Below, piece by piece: positions 1 through 12,140 of a DNA stretch of 64,000 bases. The translations under genes and the position numbers were made by a program. The stretch is from Ceratorhiza oryzae-sativae (taxonomy: Eukaryota > Basidiomycota > Agaricomycetes > Cantharellales > Ceratobasidiaceae): the NCBI GenBank assembly GCA_030998015.1, contig JARWMV010000236.1, forward strand, positions 310,001-374,000, given 5' to 3'. Every line of letters begins with the position of its first letter. Position 1 is the stretch's first letter. The notes beneath the pieces are model-generated. The model ran no database searches, was not told the DNA's origin, and saw only the letters and a list, made by a program, of their open reading frames with translations.

Positions 1-2233
1 GTACAGGTCTATGGGGATTTTATAGAAAAACGATATTCCCAGAGTAGTTCTAGTACACTTGACCTACTGCAGCCCGCTCGTAACAAACTATGTGCAACTT
101 ATCCACTGGACGCTCCCGGAACTTTCAGGAGGGATTTCCTGGCGTTCTGGCGCTGGCTAACTGTGGTAGAATGGGATTAATGAGCTCGAAGGGATTGTAT
201 ACTGTCACAGGATTGGATTGGCTCCCACATTTTCGTCAATTGTATTTTGGAAGATATCTTATTTATAACACTCAGGAGAGCCGGAAATGATGTCTATACT
301 AGCATGGCTTTCATAATTAACATTTTGTTCCTTCTTTGTTGTTTGTCTGAATTTGATTCAATGAATGCGTTTTATATTGGAGAAGCCCGGTGGCGTTTTA
401 TCTGTCATATTTGATGGCTTTTCTGACGCTCTTGAGTCCGGCAACCCCATTGGCAGTGGCTTAGTTGCCGGGAGGTCACCAGTCACGTGCTCTTCAGAAT
501 TCATTTTATTTTGCGTACATATTTAAAGACCTACAAGAACGCAGCGGTCGAACCGGTCTAGCACAACAACAAAGACAAACGATTAGGGGTGCGCCACAAA
601 GGGGCCAAACGGGGGATAGTGGTCAAACGGCCAAACGGCGTACTAAAGACAGAGCGCGGTCCCGAAGACAAAACTGAAACACAAAACTAAGTGTCGAAAG
701 GATCGAGAGGGAAACGGAAAGCGTTGAGACTCTTGAGGGAATCAATGGGGGACTTCATCGTGCCAAATATCTTGGCTATCTCTACATCAGCGTTTTGCGC
801 TTTCGTCATGGGTACTCTTGCTGTCTCGATACCATTCGTCTTCGTATCCATCCACTATACCGCTTTGGCATTAAATTGGGTAGAAGGTCCGACCCTCGGG
901 TCACACCTTGTGCCTTGGGCCCCAGAAGTCTTCAGTGATCGCCCAGCAGCCATGTCCTCTCGATCTCAGTCTATTCGTGTTTGTCTGTCGCTCGAACCCT
1001 TTTCGTATACATATGATAAAATATATATGGCAAATATAACGCCTTCTATTGTCCCACCATGACGAAAGGCCGACCCTGGTCTATTGACATTACGATAGAT
1101 GAATCAACACTTGTTCCAGAACTCATAACAACCAGCTGTGAACATCTACATCACACACAAAGTACAGTTCTTAGGGCAAAAGGGCACGGGACTTGCGTAA
1201 TAGTGTTGTCGATATCCAAGTCGAAGTGGCCATGAAGCATCGATCTTCACCTTGCTCTTTATGTAAAGATTTTGGAGCTCGTAGAAAGCAGCAGACGTAA
1301 CGCCATTCATTCCGTTTGGCGCAATAACACCTACAGAGGAATCATCAATAACAGCGTACAAATCAATCTTGGCTCACAGATCTGGCTTTCGCTTCAGCAA
1401 GTACTCGGATTAGTATGCAGTGGCACGGCCGAAGATGTTAATGTCATCTATCTACACAGTGAGCCGCAGCACGTTCGCTGCACTAATTATAAGCAGGATT
1501 TAATACGAGGTTACCATAAAACGCTCGTTCACCATCTTCGTGGTCGACGTTAAAGTACCTGTTGACCATTGTTGGGAAAATTGGCGGACACTGCATGTAG
1601 CTAATGACCACGGTCATAGTATTTGGTTTGTGGGATAAACATACATGCAGCTGAGCCTGAACCTGCCACATTGGGTTCTGCATCAACAAGCCCAAACAAA
1701 CCCCGACACCTCTCGACCCTTTCAACCATTTGACAATGTTTATCGAAGCCACTGCATCTTTTCTCAGGTAACCTTCCATGGAATGCATGGGATGTGCGTA
1801 CGTTGGGCCGTTCCATATCCAAGGATTTACTATCCAAACATCCGTCTCTCGGGTGGCACCGTGATGGTTAGCCACAATGGGTGCTTTGGTGCTTTGGTGC
1901 TTTCGATGCTCAACCTCATGAAACTAGTTGGCACAAGACCTCTGGCCGGGTATCATAGAGATGCAATGCAAGTCTATTTCGGCCGCCGTTGGACTAGCAC
2001 TATACGATCCTGAGGAAACCCAATAAGGACACTGCTGATGCGCTCCTGTCTTGTCAAACTCAGAACGGGGCGCAACAAAATCATACTGAAGAGGCCCAAG
2101 TGACCAAAATCACGTAACTAGGACGAAGTGCACCGAGGCGAATCAGTCATCATCCAACCGCGGGTGGCATCCAGTATCGCACACCCCAACAAGGAGAGTG
2201 AATGGGCACTCGAGGATGGGCCTGCCGGTGGTA
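1..2233. other. Gene-poor left end
   Basis: No convincing gene could be built here. Open frames are short and interrupted, and no recognisable domain is seen on either strand. The one stretch with protein-like character is the minus-strand remnant at 1146-1875, listed separately. Confidence 0.5.
1146..1875 (-). pseudogene. Possible decayed coding remnant
   Basis: Two minus-strand open stretches (1483-1875 and 1146-1361) lie in line. The 120 bases between them read as protein-like sequence interrupted by stop codons (…DDINIFGRATAY, stop, SEYLLKRKPDL, stop, AKIDLYAVIDD). This looks like a gene fragment broken by in-frame stops and shifts. I do not recognise the family and found no clean intron that removes the stops. 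It may instead be chance. Confidence 0.2.
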
Positions 2234-2242
2234 CATAAATAG
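2234..2242 (+). promoter_or_regulatory. TATA-like box of first BAG gene
   Basis: The nonamer CATAAATAG lies 63 bases upstream of the preferred start at 2305. The same nonamer occurs on the minus strand at 24602-24610, upstream of the second BAG gene. Position and sharing suggest a core promoter element; this is inference. Confidence 0.45.
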
Positions 2243-2304
2243 AGGGTACTTTACGGATGGAGTCCACCCCACACGTCCTTAGCCTGATCGAGCGACCATT
2301 AGCA

Positions 2305-2944
2305 ATGGCCATTGATTATCACTACATGCCATATCTTGGTCCGATACCCACTCGGCCCCCTCAGCCCGCGTGGGATCATGTTTCGTATCAACCACAGCCG
2401 ATGTATGACATGCAATGTTATTTTCCCACATACCGATATCCATACGATCCCTACGCCGCATATACGCATGCACTTCCACCGCCGCCAGCCCCACAATTTG
2501 TACATGCATCTGCGAACCAGGGTAGTATTACTTCGGCCCACAATACCATAGGTCAGGTATTGGAAGACTTGAAAGACTTGGTCAAGGAGTTCAGGTTCCC
2601 TGCTCGATTGGACTTCTCTGAGCCTTCAAGCGACGGTCAAGTTCCTCGTCTGGCGGACACTCGAAGGAACAAACCTGTTGCAGACTATCGATCAAGTCTG
2701 GAGTATCTCCTGGACATCCTTAATGGAGTACAATCCTATGGTGACCGTGGCGTCAAGACGGCGCGGGAAGAGGCGGTTAGACGGGTACGCGAGGAGTTGG
2801 AAGTGTTGAAGATGAAGAAAGTTGCTGCATGGAAGAACGTGAGTGAATGATCTATTCGGAAAAACGCGATTAGACTGAATAGGAATTTAGCAGCTGCGCC
2901 GAGATGCGCGACCACTCAGCCGCTTTTTATGCTCCTATTGGTAA
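2305..2944 (+). CDS. BAG-domain protein 1
   Basis: Two exons, 2305-2838 and 2891-2944, with a 52-nt GTGAGT...TAG intron. The N-terminal half is Pro/Tyr-rich and probably disordered. The C-terminal half has the layout of fungal BAG proteins: a FPARLDF motif, then NKPVADY, then a helical stretch with LLDILNGVQSYGD and a charged helix ending at the intron. BAG domains bind the Hsp70 ATPase domain as nucleotide-exchange co-chaperones; that role is inferred from the family. An in-frame ATG at 2257 is an alternative start. I prefer 2305 because the TATA-like box lies at 2234 and the paralogues begin at the equivalent Tyr-rich segment. Three paralogues lie at 24-28 kb. Confidence 0.72.
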
Positions 2945-3149
2945 ACACACCATTGTTTTTATTCCTTCTTAGTTACTTGAGAGTGGTATTTTGTGTTGGG
3001 CTGATTCGGGTACTTCAGATAATCGGCATGCATAATCAATCTTTATACAAGTACATCCTTTGTAATCATAGCGTAGTCAGAATCCATTGTAATCCCGTAT
3101 CATTTAAGAGATAACTTACAAAAGCTCGACACGCCATCCAGTCGCCCAA

Positions 3150-6100
3150 TCATAAATCCCAATCCTCAAGCGCAAATTCTAGCATACCAAACGCACCCGC
3201 TGATCGTCCAACACTGCCTGTCAGCGACTCCGCAGCTCTCCTCAACAAGCGCACGAGGCCGTCTAGCCCTTTAGCGATACGCTCTACACGCTCGGCCCAA
3301 TCGTCGTTGACGCCTCCAAGGATCGTTGGTTCCATGGTCGTTATCTCTAGCTCTGTTTCCTCAAGGCTCAAGTCTTGTTCCGAGTCTAGTTCGTCCGAGG
3401 CCGTAGATAAAATGTCGGCTTCTGGTGGCGGAATGAAAGTGACAAGATTACTCCGAACGGCAAGGTCTCGTCTACGCCGAGTACCTCTCCCAATTGGTGG
3501 ACGAGAAAGGTCTAGAGTAGTATCCGCTACAACTGATGCAAAGATGTCGCCAAACTGGATACACATATCGAGAATAGAGAGCACAGCCTTGTGGATGCTA
3601 GAGTCTTTGGAACGTAGACACATTGCTCCTGAATAGTTTCAAGACTTGAAAGAGTGTAAATCAGCCTTTGTTGACGCTGTATATGTAAGGGCTCACTGAG
3701 TTTGGTGTTTAAGAATCATCTCATCCAACGATTTGACCTCTGAAAGCTCCTTGTGGAATCGCACAACTTGCGTGTGTATCACCTGACCGATTGATTAGCA
3801 CCAGGTTGCCTCAGCCCGTACTTGACCCTACATTTGTGAGAATGAAGTTTGTGTACATGCTAAATAATATATTAGTTAATATCTGGCGCCGGGAAAAGGC
3901 AAGGTATGACTCACTTGACGAACCACATCAGCTGTCCCCTCAATACATAGACCATCTTCAGCTCCTCACGGTATGCCCCGACATCCCGAACCAGAATCCT
4001 GTCCAAGACCATCTTTGCTCGTCTGAGCTGGAGGACTAGGACGAAAACCTGGGAGTAAATGTCGAGAGTAGTTGCGCCGAACATGTAGGATAAGGGGAAT
4101 GGAAACTATTTATCCAGTTAGATTGTACTCAAAGGGAAAGCGGAGGTTAAATTACCTCGTATTCCACAGCTAATCCATGTATTGCGCGCATAGACCGAGC
4201 ACTCGCACGAGCCTTTGTCCCTCTATATATCAGCCTCACTCGACCAAGATCAATCCAGGAGGACGAGGTTGCAGAGAGCACATCACGGAATGAAGAGTTA
4301 AGAAGATGGTAATCGCTCCATGGCTTTTGCATCTCTATCTATCTCCGGTATCAGCATCTTGTGCGAGTCTGGTAGGGATAGCTTTAACTCACCCTCGCAA
4401 ATAATACATCACAAAAATGTGTCATGACATCCCCACGACGCATAAAACACAAGTCTTCCATCGCGCTCAAATGTGCCCAGAGGTCACAATCCTCGACCAA
4501 CACTCGATTGAACCTGAAAGCAGCAATCTGACACAGCGGGGAAACCTTGTCGGCAAGAATATGCGGCAAGTCATTTAACAGGACCTCGGACGCCAAATTG
4601 GGTGGGATCGAATAATCAACCTCCTCGCCCAGTGACCTGTTAGCCAAAAGAGACGAATCAGGCAAGATGGTATCGTCGAGATTGTATCGGCTGAGATCCT
4701 CGAGTGGCGCGCTCTCGAGCGTGAGGTCCAGTATGCCACCCGTCTCGGCTTCTTTGAGTGTATCCGCAAACGTTGGCCAACTCTCGTCCTCCTGGTTCTG
4801 GACCTGCCCATCCTCCGGGCTCTCGTATTCGTCCGCGGTTTCCCCCCATACCCCGATTGCACGCAGCAGACCAACAGCTTTCCCAGCCGCAAGTACCTGT
4901 CCAACGATTGGCATTAAACAATCCGGGACGAGAGGCTTGGGTCCTTCCTCAACACCGTGCAGAGTCCCAGATCGAGGATCAACAGGCCTCGGCTTCGAGT
5001 CCCGACACCGGCGCCTTGGGACGATGCCAACACGATCTGCAGCTTTTGACCATCCTCATCTTCGTCCTCGTCCTCGACGCTTGTCCGCAGTACATAACCA
5101 GCCGTCCAAAAATCTGAAGAAGTAACATCTACGCCCTCCCGTCGTCGGACAAAAAACTCGCGGTCACTCGTCAAGTCATTTGCTGATGCGGTATCCTCGA
5201 GGGCATCCCGGGCTACATCGATCCCCCACTTCACCCACGCTCCAACCGAGGCCCAGATTGGTTCGGCGGTAGCAATGAAAACGGCCATTAAATCGTCAGT
5301 TCCGGGGTTCGAACTTGCAGCAGGGACAGCTGGAGAAGGCGACCCGTCGCGGATGGACGCCCGAACGGCAAGGAACAGTCGGTCCAATAGTCGCTTGGAC
5401 ATCAATGCTGGATGCACAACATATATCCTTTCCAATGGTAGAGGCGTGAGCACCACTACGGTCGACCCAGACCCCGTCTCGTAGTAGCTTCTTGGGTGCG
5501 CAAACCCCTGTGCAGGCACCTCATCTGGGATGCTTTTGACCAAATCGTATAGGATATCATACGTTCGGGACATGAATCGATCTAGGCGCCGCTGGAGGTT
5601 GAGCAGGGAAACAACAACGGGTTCCGAGCTCGAAGCGGGGGCCGATCCGAGTCGGGCGTTGGCGATTTGTGTTTCGAAGTCCGAACAGAAGCTATCTAGA
5701 GCTCGAAGTCGGTTATCAAGTGCTTCCGCAAACGCATCTAGCGTTCGGCAGGGGTGTGGGCGAGTGAAAGAAGGGGGGTCGCGAGCAGGGCTGGTAGAAT
5801 CCGCTGGGGAGTCGGAAGTGATTATGATAGCAGGGGTTGAGGGTCCCATTGATGTTTCAAACACCGAAGCCACGAAAACGCGGAGATGCTGCAATGTTGT
5901 GGCAGTTGTAGCAAACGCAGATAAGAGTGACCGGTACGATGCCAGCGTCAGATGTGAAACTCGCGGGAGGCTGGGAACTGTCTACATCCTATATTAGCGT
6001 TTTTCTGTCAGGTGGAAGCCCGGTAGCTCACCTCTACTCGTCGAAAGACATCCCCATCATAGTAGAGTCTAAATATAACCGACTCGCGACCTTGAAGCGT

Positions 6101-7368
6101 GATCAAGACATCTCGAACAACGTCACTCTCGTCGACGTATACCTAGATGTAATGCGGTTTCAGATCATTAGCTCGCTCGCCAAATCGAGGACGCACCTCT
6201 CGCAAGCCCAGCCCTTCCTTGACGCGTTCAAAAGAAGGGGCTATTTAACCATCAGACAAATCTCCTTGAAAGCGAAGGGTTGACCCACCCAAAGTAGCAG
6301 GTTCGTTGATGTCAAATCCCTTGCCAGACTGCCGAGCCGCCTCGTTCAAGTACCCAGGGCGCCAATACTGCTCCTTACACAACGTCTCGTAAAGCGTGTG
6401 AGCATCGTTCAAGACATACTGCTTCTCCCAGTCTAAATAGGTCGTTGGATCCGCAGTCTGCTTTGCATCTCCCTCCTGGCTTTGTTCAAGTTGGTCGCTG
6501 GTAGATTCAGTTGCGGATGTCGATTTCCTGGATTCAATTTCCAAAGAAGGATGGGAAGATAGGCTTCTGACATCGTCGTCTTCGTCTACATCATCCCACT
6601 GATCCCGCCAATGTTCGCCTTCAAACGGCTCTTCTTCGAGCACCTTTTTCCAGAAATCCTCAGGAACCGGTGGGGGAGCCTTGGCTGCGTCCAGAACATT
6701 TTGGGCGTATAAGTGTGTTGTGTTGTCTGGCTGCTGGGATAGCTCGAGCTGGAAGAATAATCATGTGGTTGAACTTGCGGTTTGAATAGGGCCCACGTAC
6801 GAGAAAGTGCAGCATATCTGGTACGTTTGACCGCTATAATACGGGTCAACAACAAGGCACATATGTCGGGGTATAAGGTACCTTGAACCTTGATTGGATC
6901 ATCCGGGTCTCGGTCGTCTGAAGCGACGAGTGTGTTCAGTTGCCTGTAGGTCATAGTCATCGCATTGGCGAGCTCATGGTGCAAATTGATACGAGCTTTC
7001 TCTCGATGTCTGTAGAATATAAATTGTAATTCAACTCGGGTCATGGATTCACAAACTCACCCAGCAATGCGTCTCGCAACCGTCGCCTGGTCATTCGCCG
7101 GCCCACTCCCATTTAAAACCAGATCAAATACACTCCCGACATACTCTTGAAATTCATCCGGATCGTCCTCGGGACCTACGCCAGTAACTTGCTGCACGAG
7201 CGTCCTCAAAAGTGCGGCTATACGTTGGACATGGGTGGAACGCAGACGCGCCGAAGTCGCAAGTGTCCGATGAGAAAGACGAGACGCTGTACGGAGGCCC
7301 GACGCCGTGCTCATACGCGAGATGGGACGGCTAGCCGAAGCCGAAGCTGTAAAGTTATTTTTCTTCAT
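3150..7368 (-). CDS. Gamma-tubulin complex component, Spc97/Spc98 family (GCP5-like)
   Basis: A multi-exon minus-strand gene. Landmarks from N to C: an Arg/Ser-rich start at 7368, helical N-terminal GRIP1 segments (6245-7044), the motif REFFVRRREGVDV followed by PLVPDCLMPIVGQVLAAGK near 4.9 kb, RRGDVMTHFCDVLFA near 4.4 kb, VLQLRRAKMVLDRI near 4.0 kb, and the GRIP2 end FGMLEFALEDWDL at 3150. These are characteristic of gamma-tubulin small complex proteins, which nucleate microtubules at spindle pole bodies. I favour GCP5/Mod21 over GCP2/3 from overall shape, which is uncertain. Near 4.99 kb the reading frame changes: either a 41-nt intron or a missing base. The start lies 110 bp from the start of MGM101 on the other strand. 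Confidence 0.85.
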
Positions 7369-7478
7369 TTTATTTCAAGTATCATGGTCAAGCGCAAGAT
7401 GCAAGCAAGGCTAAGCGCCGCGATTAGATTATCTGAGCGGCGATCGTCGTGGTTCGGAGGTTTTCAAACCCCACCATC
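7369..7478. promoter_or_regulatory. Shared divergent promoter, gamma-tubulin component / MGM101
   Basis: Only 110 bases separate the two divergent start codons, so the core promoters of both genes must lie here or overlap the coding ends. No consensus TATA box is evident. Confidence 0.5.
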
Positions 7479-8551
7479 ATGTTCGCGGCGCGACGAGTTC
7501 TGTTCACCCCTTAACGGCGATTCGTCACTTGAGTGCCACGCCAACTAGACTATACGTGCCACGAGCGACAAAACCCCCGATTACGTGGACCAAAACTGCA
7601 GCTAGGCCAGCGACAAGTCGTGCCACACCAGGTCAAGGAAACCCAGACATCGTTGAGCAGCTCCCGAACACGGTTGATGAAGTCGACGTTGATGCCATCT
7701 TGGGTGGTGCTCCTGCCCCTTCTCCTTCACCGACTGTTCCAGCTCGAACTGTAGAAAATGGAGGTGGAGTCACTTTTACCGATGAAACTCCTCCACCTCC
7801 TGGCGATGGTCAACAAGACTGGTACACGAGCTTTCACGGCTTGTCTTCTCAACCCTTTCCTAAAGAGGCTGCAGAAGTTTTGATGGCACCTCTCGACCCG
7901 ATCGATGTCGAGATTAAACCTGGTGCGCATCAGCTGCTCATCATTGGGCCGGTATTGAAACTAGGGCTCAGACGGTCTACTCTACCTCCCCGAGATCAAA
8001 TACCGGCGTATCCTCAACCGTGCATTTGGTCCGGGTGGGTGGGGGCTTGCCCCTCGCTCGGGGATCAATGTGAGCACCAAGACAGTGAGCAGAGAATATG
8101 CGCTCGTTTGTCTAGGACGGTATGTCTGTACGTATACCCGATAGCTTTTATATTTGACTTTGGTGTAGCATGGTCAGCGTTGCCCGAGGAGAACAAGAAT
8201 ATTTCGACCCGGAAGGTATCCCAACGGCCGCAGAAGGTGCCAAGAGTAACGCACTGATGCGGTGCTGCAAGGACTTGGGTGTAGCAAGCGAGCTTTGGTG
8301 TGTCTGATATTTTATCTAGCTTGGCCCACGCCTCTGATTGCTGCTCTAGGGACCCACGCTTCATCCGAGAGTTTAAGGCTAAATACTGTGTCGAAGCGTA
8401 TGTTGAGCACGCCGTAACTAAAAAAGTGTAAGTTTTGCACGTGTGTTGCACAAGCCAAGCATTCCTTTAATGGCGTTTCCCTTGCAGCCGAAAACTTTGG
8501 AGACGAAAGGACGCCAAGTTTGAATACCCGTACCAGGAGAAAGGAAAATAG
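7479..8551 (+). CDS. MGM101: Mitochondrial genome maintenance protein MGM101
   Basis: MGM101 is a Rad52-type single-strand annealing protein of mitochondrial nucleoids, needed for mtDNA repair. The conserved core is nearly complete: [78 protein letters not shown], and the C-terminal [17 protein letters not shown]. Exons after the first are 7972-8119, 8169-8297, 8350-8427 and 8488-8551; the first ends at 7922. The ATG at 7479 opens a good mitochondrial presequence ([11 protein letters not shown]) but meets a stop at 7512. Adding one base there joins it to [15 protein letters not shown] in the main frame. Without that base the main frame has no upstream ATG. I read this as a one-base assembly deletion. 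Confidence 0.92.
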
Positions 8552-9318
8552 ACGGCTGTTTATTGGACTTTCGTAGAAATTGGTACACCCTCCCTGTTTG
8601 TATTTCTTATTGCACCACCGTCAATCAACCCCCTTGTTATTTACGACACACAATTCATAAAACTTGCCAAATTTCGGAAAATTTTGCATCGTATTTTCCG
8701 AGAACATTATCGAAAATGACCAGGGAAAGGATGGTTGGGAGAAATGTCTGAGAGTATCTGAGTGTATTGCACACGATCAACTTCTGGTGTCATTTACGGC
8801 TTGGATCGTAATCATTCCCGTCTGAATCTCGGACCGGCCCCGGGTCGCTAATCCCGAGCGACCAAAGTAGAAAATTTCGCAAGTCATTCATTCCAACAAA
8901 TCTATCAAGAGCTTAGGGTTAGGCCCAAGCGGGCGAAAAAAAAAGAGAACATGAAGCCCCATCAGACTCATGCCCACAACTCCCGATCGTGAGATCAGAA
9001 CGTCATCGAATGCAGCCGGAGCCGCATAGAGGTCTCGGTTCGAGTTGGGGCATCGTCTCATCGACTGAGGTTGTAGAAGTGGCAATTGTGAAATTGCAAG
9101 ACCCGGTTAGAAACTATAAATAGATCCTAGCTGAGTATGTTCTGAGGAAAGCTGGAGGTGCAGGGAGAAGCGGTATTTATATGCTCCGGGATGGTCTGTG
9201 CGCATGTCGCTTAGCGGATGTCGGGCCGGAAGCAAGAAACCTTGTGGGTTTGAACTGGTTGGCCGTGGTGAAATCAGGTTGTTTATTACATTATAGTGAA
9301 ATCCATGTAAGGGTACAT
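8552..9318. other. Intergenic, convergent 3' flanks
   Basis: This lies between the 3' ends of MGM101 (+) and the first tandem membrane gene (-). No gene is seen. It contains a perfect 7-bp inverted repeat at 8843-8863. Confidence 0.6.
8843..8863. repeat. Short perfect hairpin
   Basis: GGTCGCT and its exact complement AGCGACC are separated by seven bases. It lies about 290 bp past the MGM101 stop. Function unknown; possibly chance. Confidence 0.4.
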
Positions 9319-10360
9319 TCAAACCACCCGAAAAAGCTGGTATTTATGGGGACTGGTCGGGAATAAACGTGACACCCCTGCGTGGTCCGAGCGCGGCGGG
9401 TGCTCCTGTTGCTGGCTCAGTGGTATAAACATGTGGCATGCCCTGTATGCTCTGGTCGATAATCGGTTCTGGCATCGACATGGGCAATCCATCGGCATTT
9501 CCGCCCTTTTCCATATCCAAATATCTCTTTTCCATTGCGCACCTTCCTTCCACGCAAAGAACTCACATCCCGCAATCGTAATGACCAGACACGAGAGCAT
9601 AATGCATACTGGAACCAGGACGACGATCTTGAAAGCCGTTATGTGTTGCTGGACACTGTCTCCATCCCCGGCTGCAATAGTCATGGACAACAGTCCTGCG
9701 AGCAGAAAAATCGAAGCGTATGTCGTTATAGCAGTTGGAAGGGCTGTGATAACCGCCACTGGTCCGACTACTCCTTTGAGGAAACCTTTGCCGTTGGCTA
9801 TTCGACCAATCGTTTCGGCGGAGGAGCCGGAACCAAACACGGTAAGATAGGTGATGATAATCAGGCCCTCGAGCGAAAGCCCAAACGCGCCACTGAACAG
9901 CGCGATAGACACCCAAAATATGGGCTGACCGAATGGAGATGGGATCGCAAGCGCTGCGGCGCTTGTGGCCGTTATGACGGAGAGCTGGTGTGAATTTAGT
10001 CCAAGGAGCGGGTAGGAATTTCAGGTAGACATACGGGCACTGCGAGCCTGTCCCATTCTCTCTGCGTTAAGGTGTCAATCAATTGTTTTATCCGAGCAAC
10101 CAGAATTTGAAGTCGCGTACTTGTTGTTTCGCTCGAACTGACGTTTTAAGCCCCACATCCCGAGAATGAACATCCAAAGTATAAGCCTTGTAGCTCTTGT
10201 CTTTAGACGTAAGGTCGTAAACCTGCCAAGACTTGACCCTCCAGTAGTACTTGGACGCGTACCCGAGGGTGATGATGCGGCCAAGTAGCCAGCCAACCTC
10301 ACACACGATTCGCACAAACACGCTTCTTTGCCGTTTTAAATTCGTGCTAGGCATCGCCAT
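9319..10360 (-). CDS. Tandem multi-pass membrane protein A
   Basis: Exons 10121-10360, 10035-10061 (27 nt) and 9319-9984. The N-terminal part has a Gly/Trp-rich LGRIITLGYASKYY segment followed by a basic stretch ending RAKQQ. The microexon encodes REWDRLAVP. The last exon carries about three to four hydrophobic helices (for example FSGAFGLSLEGLIIITYLTV and TYASIFLLAGLLSMTIAA). I do not recognise the family. Near 9548 the frame seems to lose one base: with an extra A the tail would read through to a stop at 9344 and match paralogue B, including the shared YT(T/A)EPATGAP. As assembled, the tail is unrelated and ends at 9319. First of three head-to-tail copies. Confidence 0.7.
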
Positions 10361-10788
10361 GGGAGGGGAGTAGAACTACAGGGCGTCTATCTGCCTCGGT
10401 CTTTATATGGCAGAGAAGCGCTCATTGATGCGGTGACACAAGGCTTTCCTTGTATGGCAATGCTAAGCCAACATACACTGCCTTGTCACAAACAAGGGCT
10501 GAGCTCTGAATGATTAGTGCTGTAGACAGGCGAACCAAGATCATGTACTAGATAAAACCTAGAGCCGAATTGCGCGGGAGCATTCCTAGCTCAGGGTTAT
10601 ATCTCCGACCTTCGTGATCGGCCCATTTCCTAAAGAAACGCAAATAGGGGCACTTGTGGCTACAATGGTATGTTGGATACAGTATTGGCAGAGGTGTCCG
10701 AGGGAAAGGGGTACACGGAAAAGCAAACATAAAATCCCAATAAAAGGAAAAAGAAAATGGTATAACAAGTCCAGGCCGAATTATTTGC
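10361..10788. promoter_or_regulatory. Upstream region of membrane gene A
   Basis: 428 bases between the start of copy A and the stop of copy B. It should hold the promoter of A and the terminator of B. No further gene or clear motif is seen. Confidence 0.4.
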
Positions 10789-11807
10789 CTAGTGTGTCAC
10801 TGCACGCTGCCCGGTCGATTCTGGCGCACCCGTGGCCGGCTCAGCGGTGTACACAGGCAACGAACTCTGCGAGGCCCTGCCCTCCGTTGGCGTAGTCACG
10901 ATCGGCAACCCGCCCCCTGCAGCCGTCATCCTTTTCAACTTTTCCCGCCTTACCGACCTTTCGTTCCACGCGAACAGCTCGCATCCACCGATTGCAATCA
11001 TCAAGCATATTAGCATCACGAACACTGGTGTGAGCACGATCGCTTTGAACGCGGTCATATGTTGTTGAATGGCATTCTCGTCGCCCGCGGCTGCCGTCAT
11101 CGCTATCATGCCTGTAAGCAAAAAGGCGGAAGCGTACGTCGCGATTGCTGTCGGCAGGGCTGTCACAACCGCAACGGGCCCGACGAGGCCCTTGAGGAAA
11201 GATTTGCCGCTGGCAATACGGCCGATGGTTTCAGCGGACGAACCGGCGGCAAAGACAGTCAGGTACATAATAACGATTATGCCTTCGAGTGAGAGTCCGA
11301 ACGCGCTGCTGAAGAAAGCTGTGGCAAGCCAATAGATGTCCTTTGTACCAAACGGGGATGGGATAGCGAGCGCCGCAGCGCTGGTGGCCGTGATGACTGA
11401 AAGCTAACCAGACACAGTGAATTTTTTGATTAGCTTGGAGTAAAAACAGCGAATCAATTTTGGCATACTGGCGTCATGAGCCTGTCCCATTCTTTCTGTG
11501 ACGTATAATGTATTAGGATCACGCAGGGCTAACCAGTACGCAACAAGGCCAGGCTGCTCACCTGCTGCTTCGATCGGATTGACGATTCCATTCCCAGACC
11601 TCGGGAGGTACCTTTCCTAGAGTGAGGATCATAGTCTTCTCCTCTCCTTGAAGGATCATAGATTTGCCAAGCTTGAACTTTGAAATAGTACTTGGAGGCG
11701 TATCCGAGAGTGATAATACATCCGAGTGCCCAACCAGCTCCACGGAACGCCGAGTACAAACGACTGAGCTGCGCTTGGACGCCAGACGCGGGAGCAGAAT
11801 TCTGCAT
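10789..11807 (-). CDS. Tandem multi-pass membrane protein B
   Basis: Exons 11562-11807, 11469-11495 (27 nt) and 10789-11403, all in phase with no frame breaks, so this copy is the reference for the family. It starts MQNSAPASGVQAQ, continues LGCIITLGYASKYYFKV, has the microexon KEWDRLMTP, and then hydrophobic segments including FSSAFGLSLEGIIVIMYLTV and a final helix before a hydrophilic tail ending QRAVTH. Function is unknown. The predicted product of about 295 residues is an integral membrane protein. An upstream in-frame ATG at 12035 exists, but the start at 11807 aligns best with copy A. Confidence 0.75.
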
Positions 11808-12140
11808 GTGGAAGGCGAAGAGCAAAGTGGGAAACGCAGGGGGGGGTATAAAGGAGGCGAGTGAATATATGGTATGAGGGTGGTTTATCAAAGCTGTGCA
11901 TATATGCGATGGCTCTTGCAGAGATTCAAATTCTAGTATAAAGATGTACTGCGCAGCGTCTAAATGCTCGCGGTTAACGGGGCGGTGAGGCCATGGCAGT
12001 GAAGAAGGAAGCATATATGCTGTAGAGTAGCCCAACAGGGCAGCAGTTTAGAAACGGGCATCGAAGTACCCAGAGAAGTGCATTGCGCTCAATCAATAAT
12101 AAATACATTATCAAATAAATTTTAGTTTAATGAACCTATT

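Noticed and set aside
691..1062. Plus-strand open frame with a hydrophobic stretch
   Set aside because: It needs a GTG start, has no homologous-looking motif and lies in gene-poor DNA; probably chance.
4950..5050. 41-nt intron in the gamma-tubulin component gene
   Set aside because: It restores the frame but is shorter than any other intron read here; a missing base explains it as well, so I did not commit to it.
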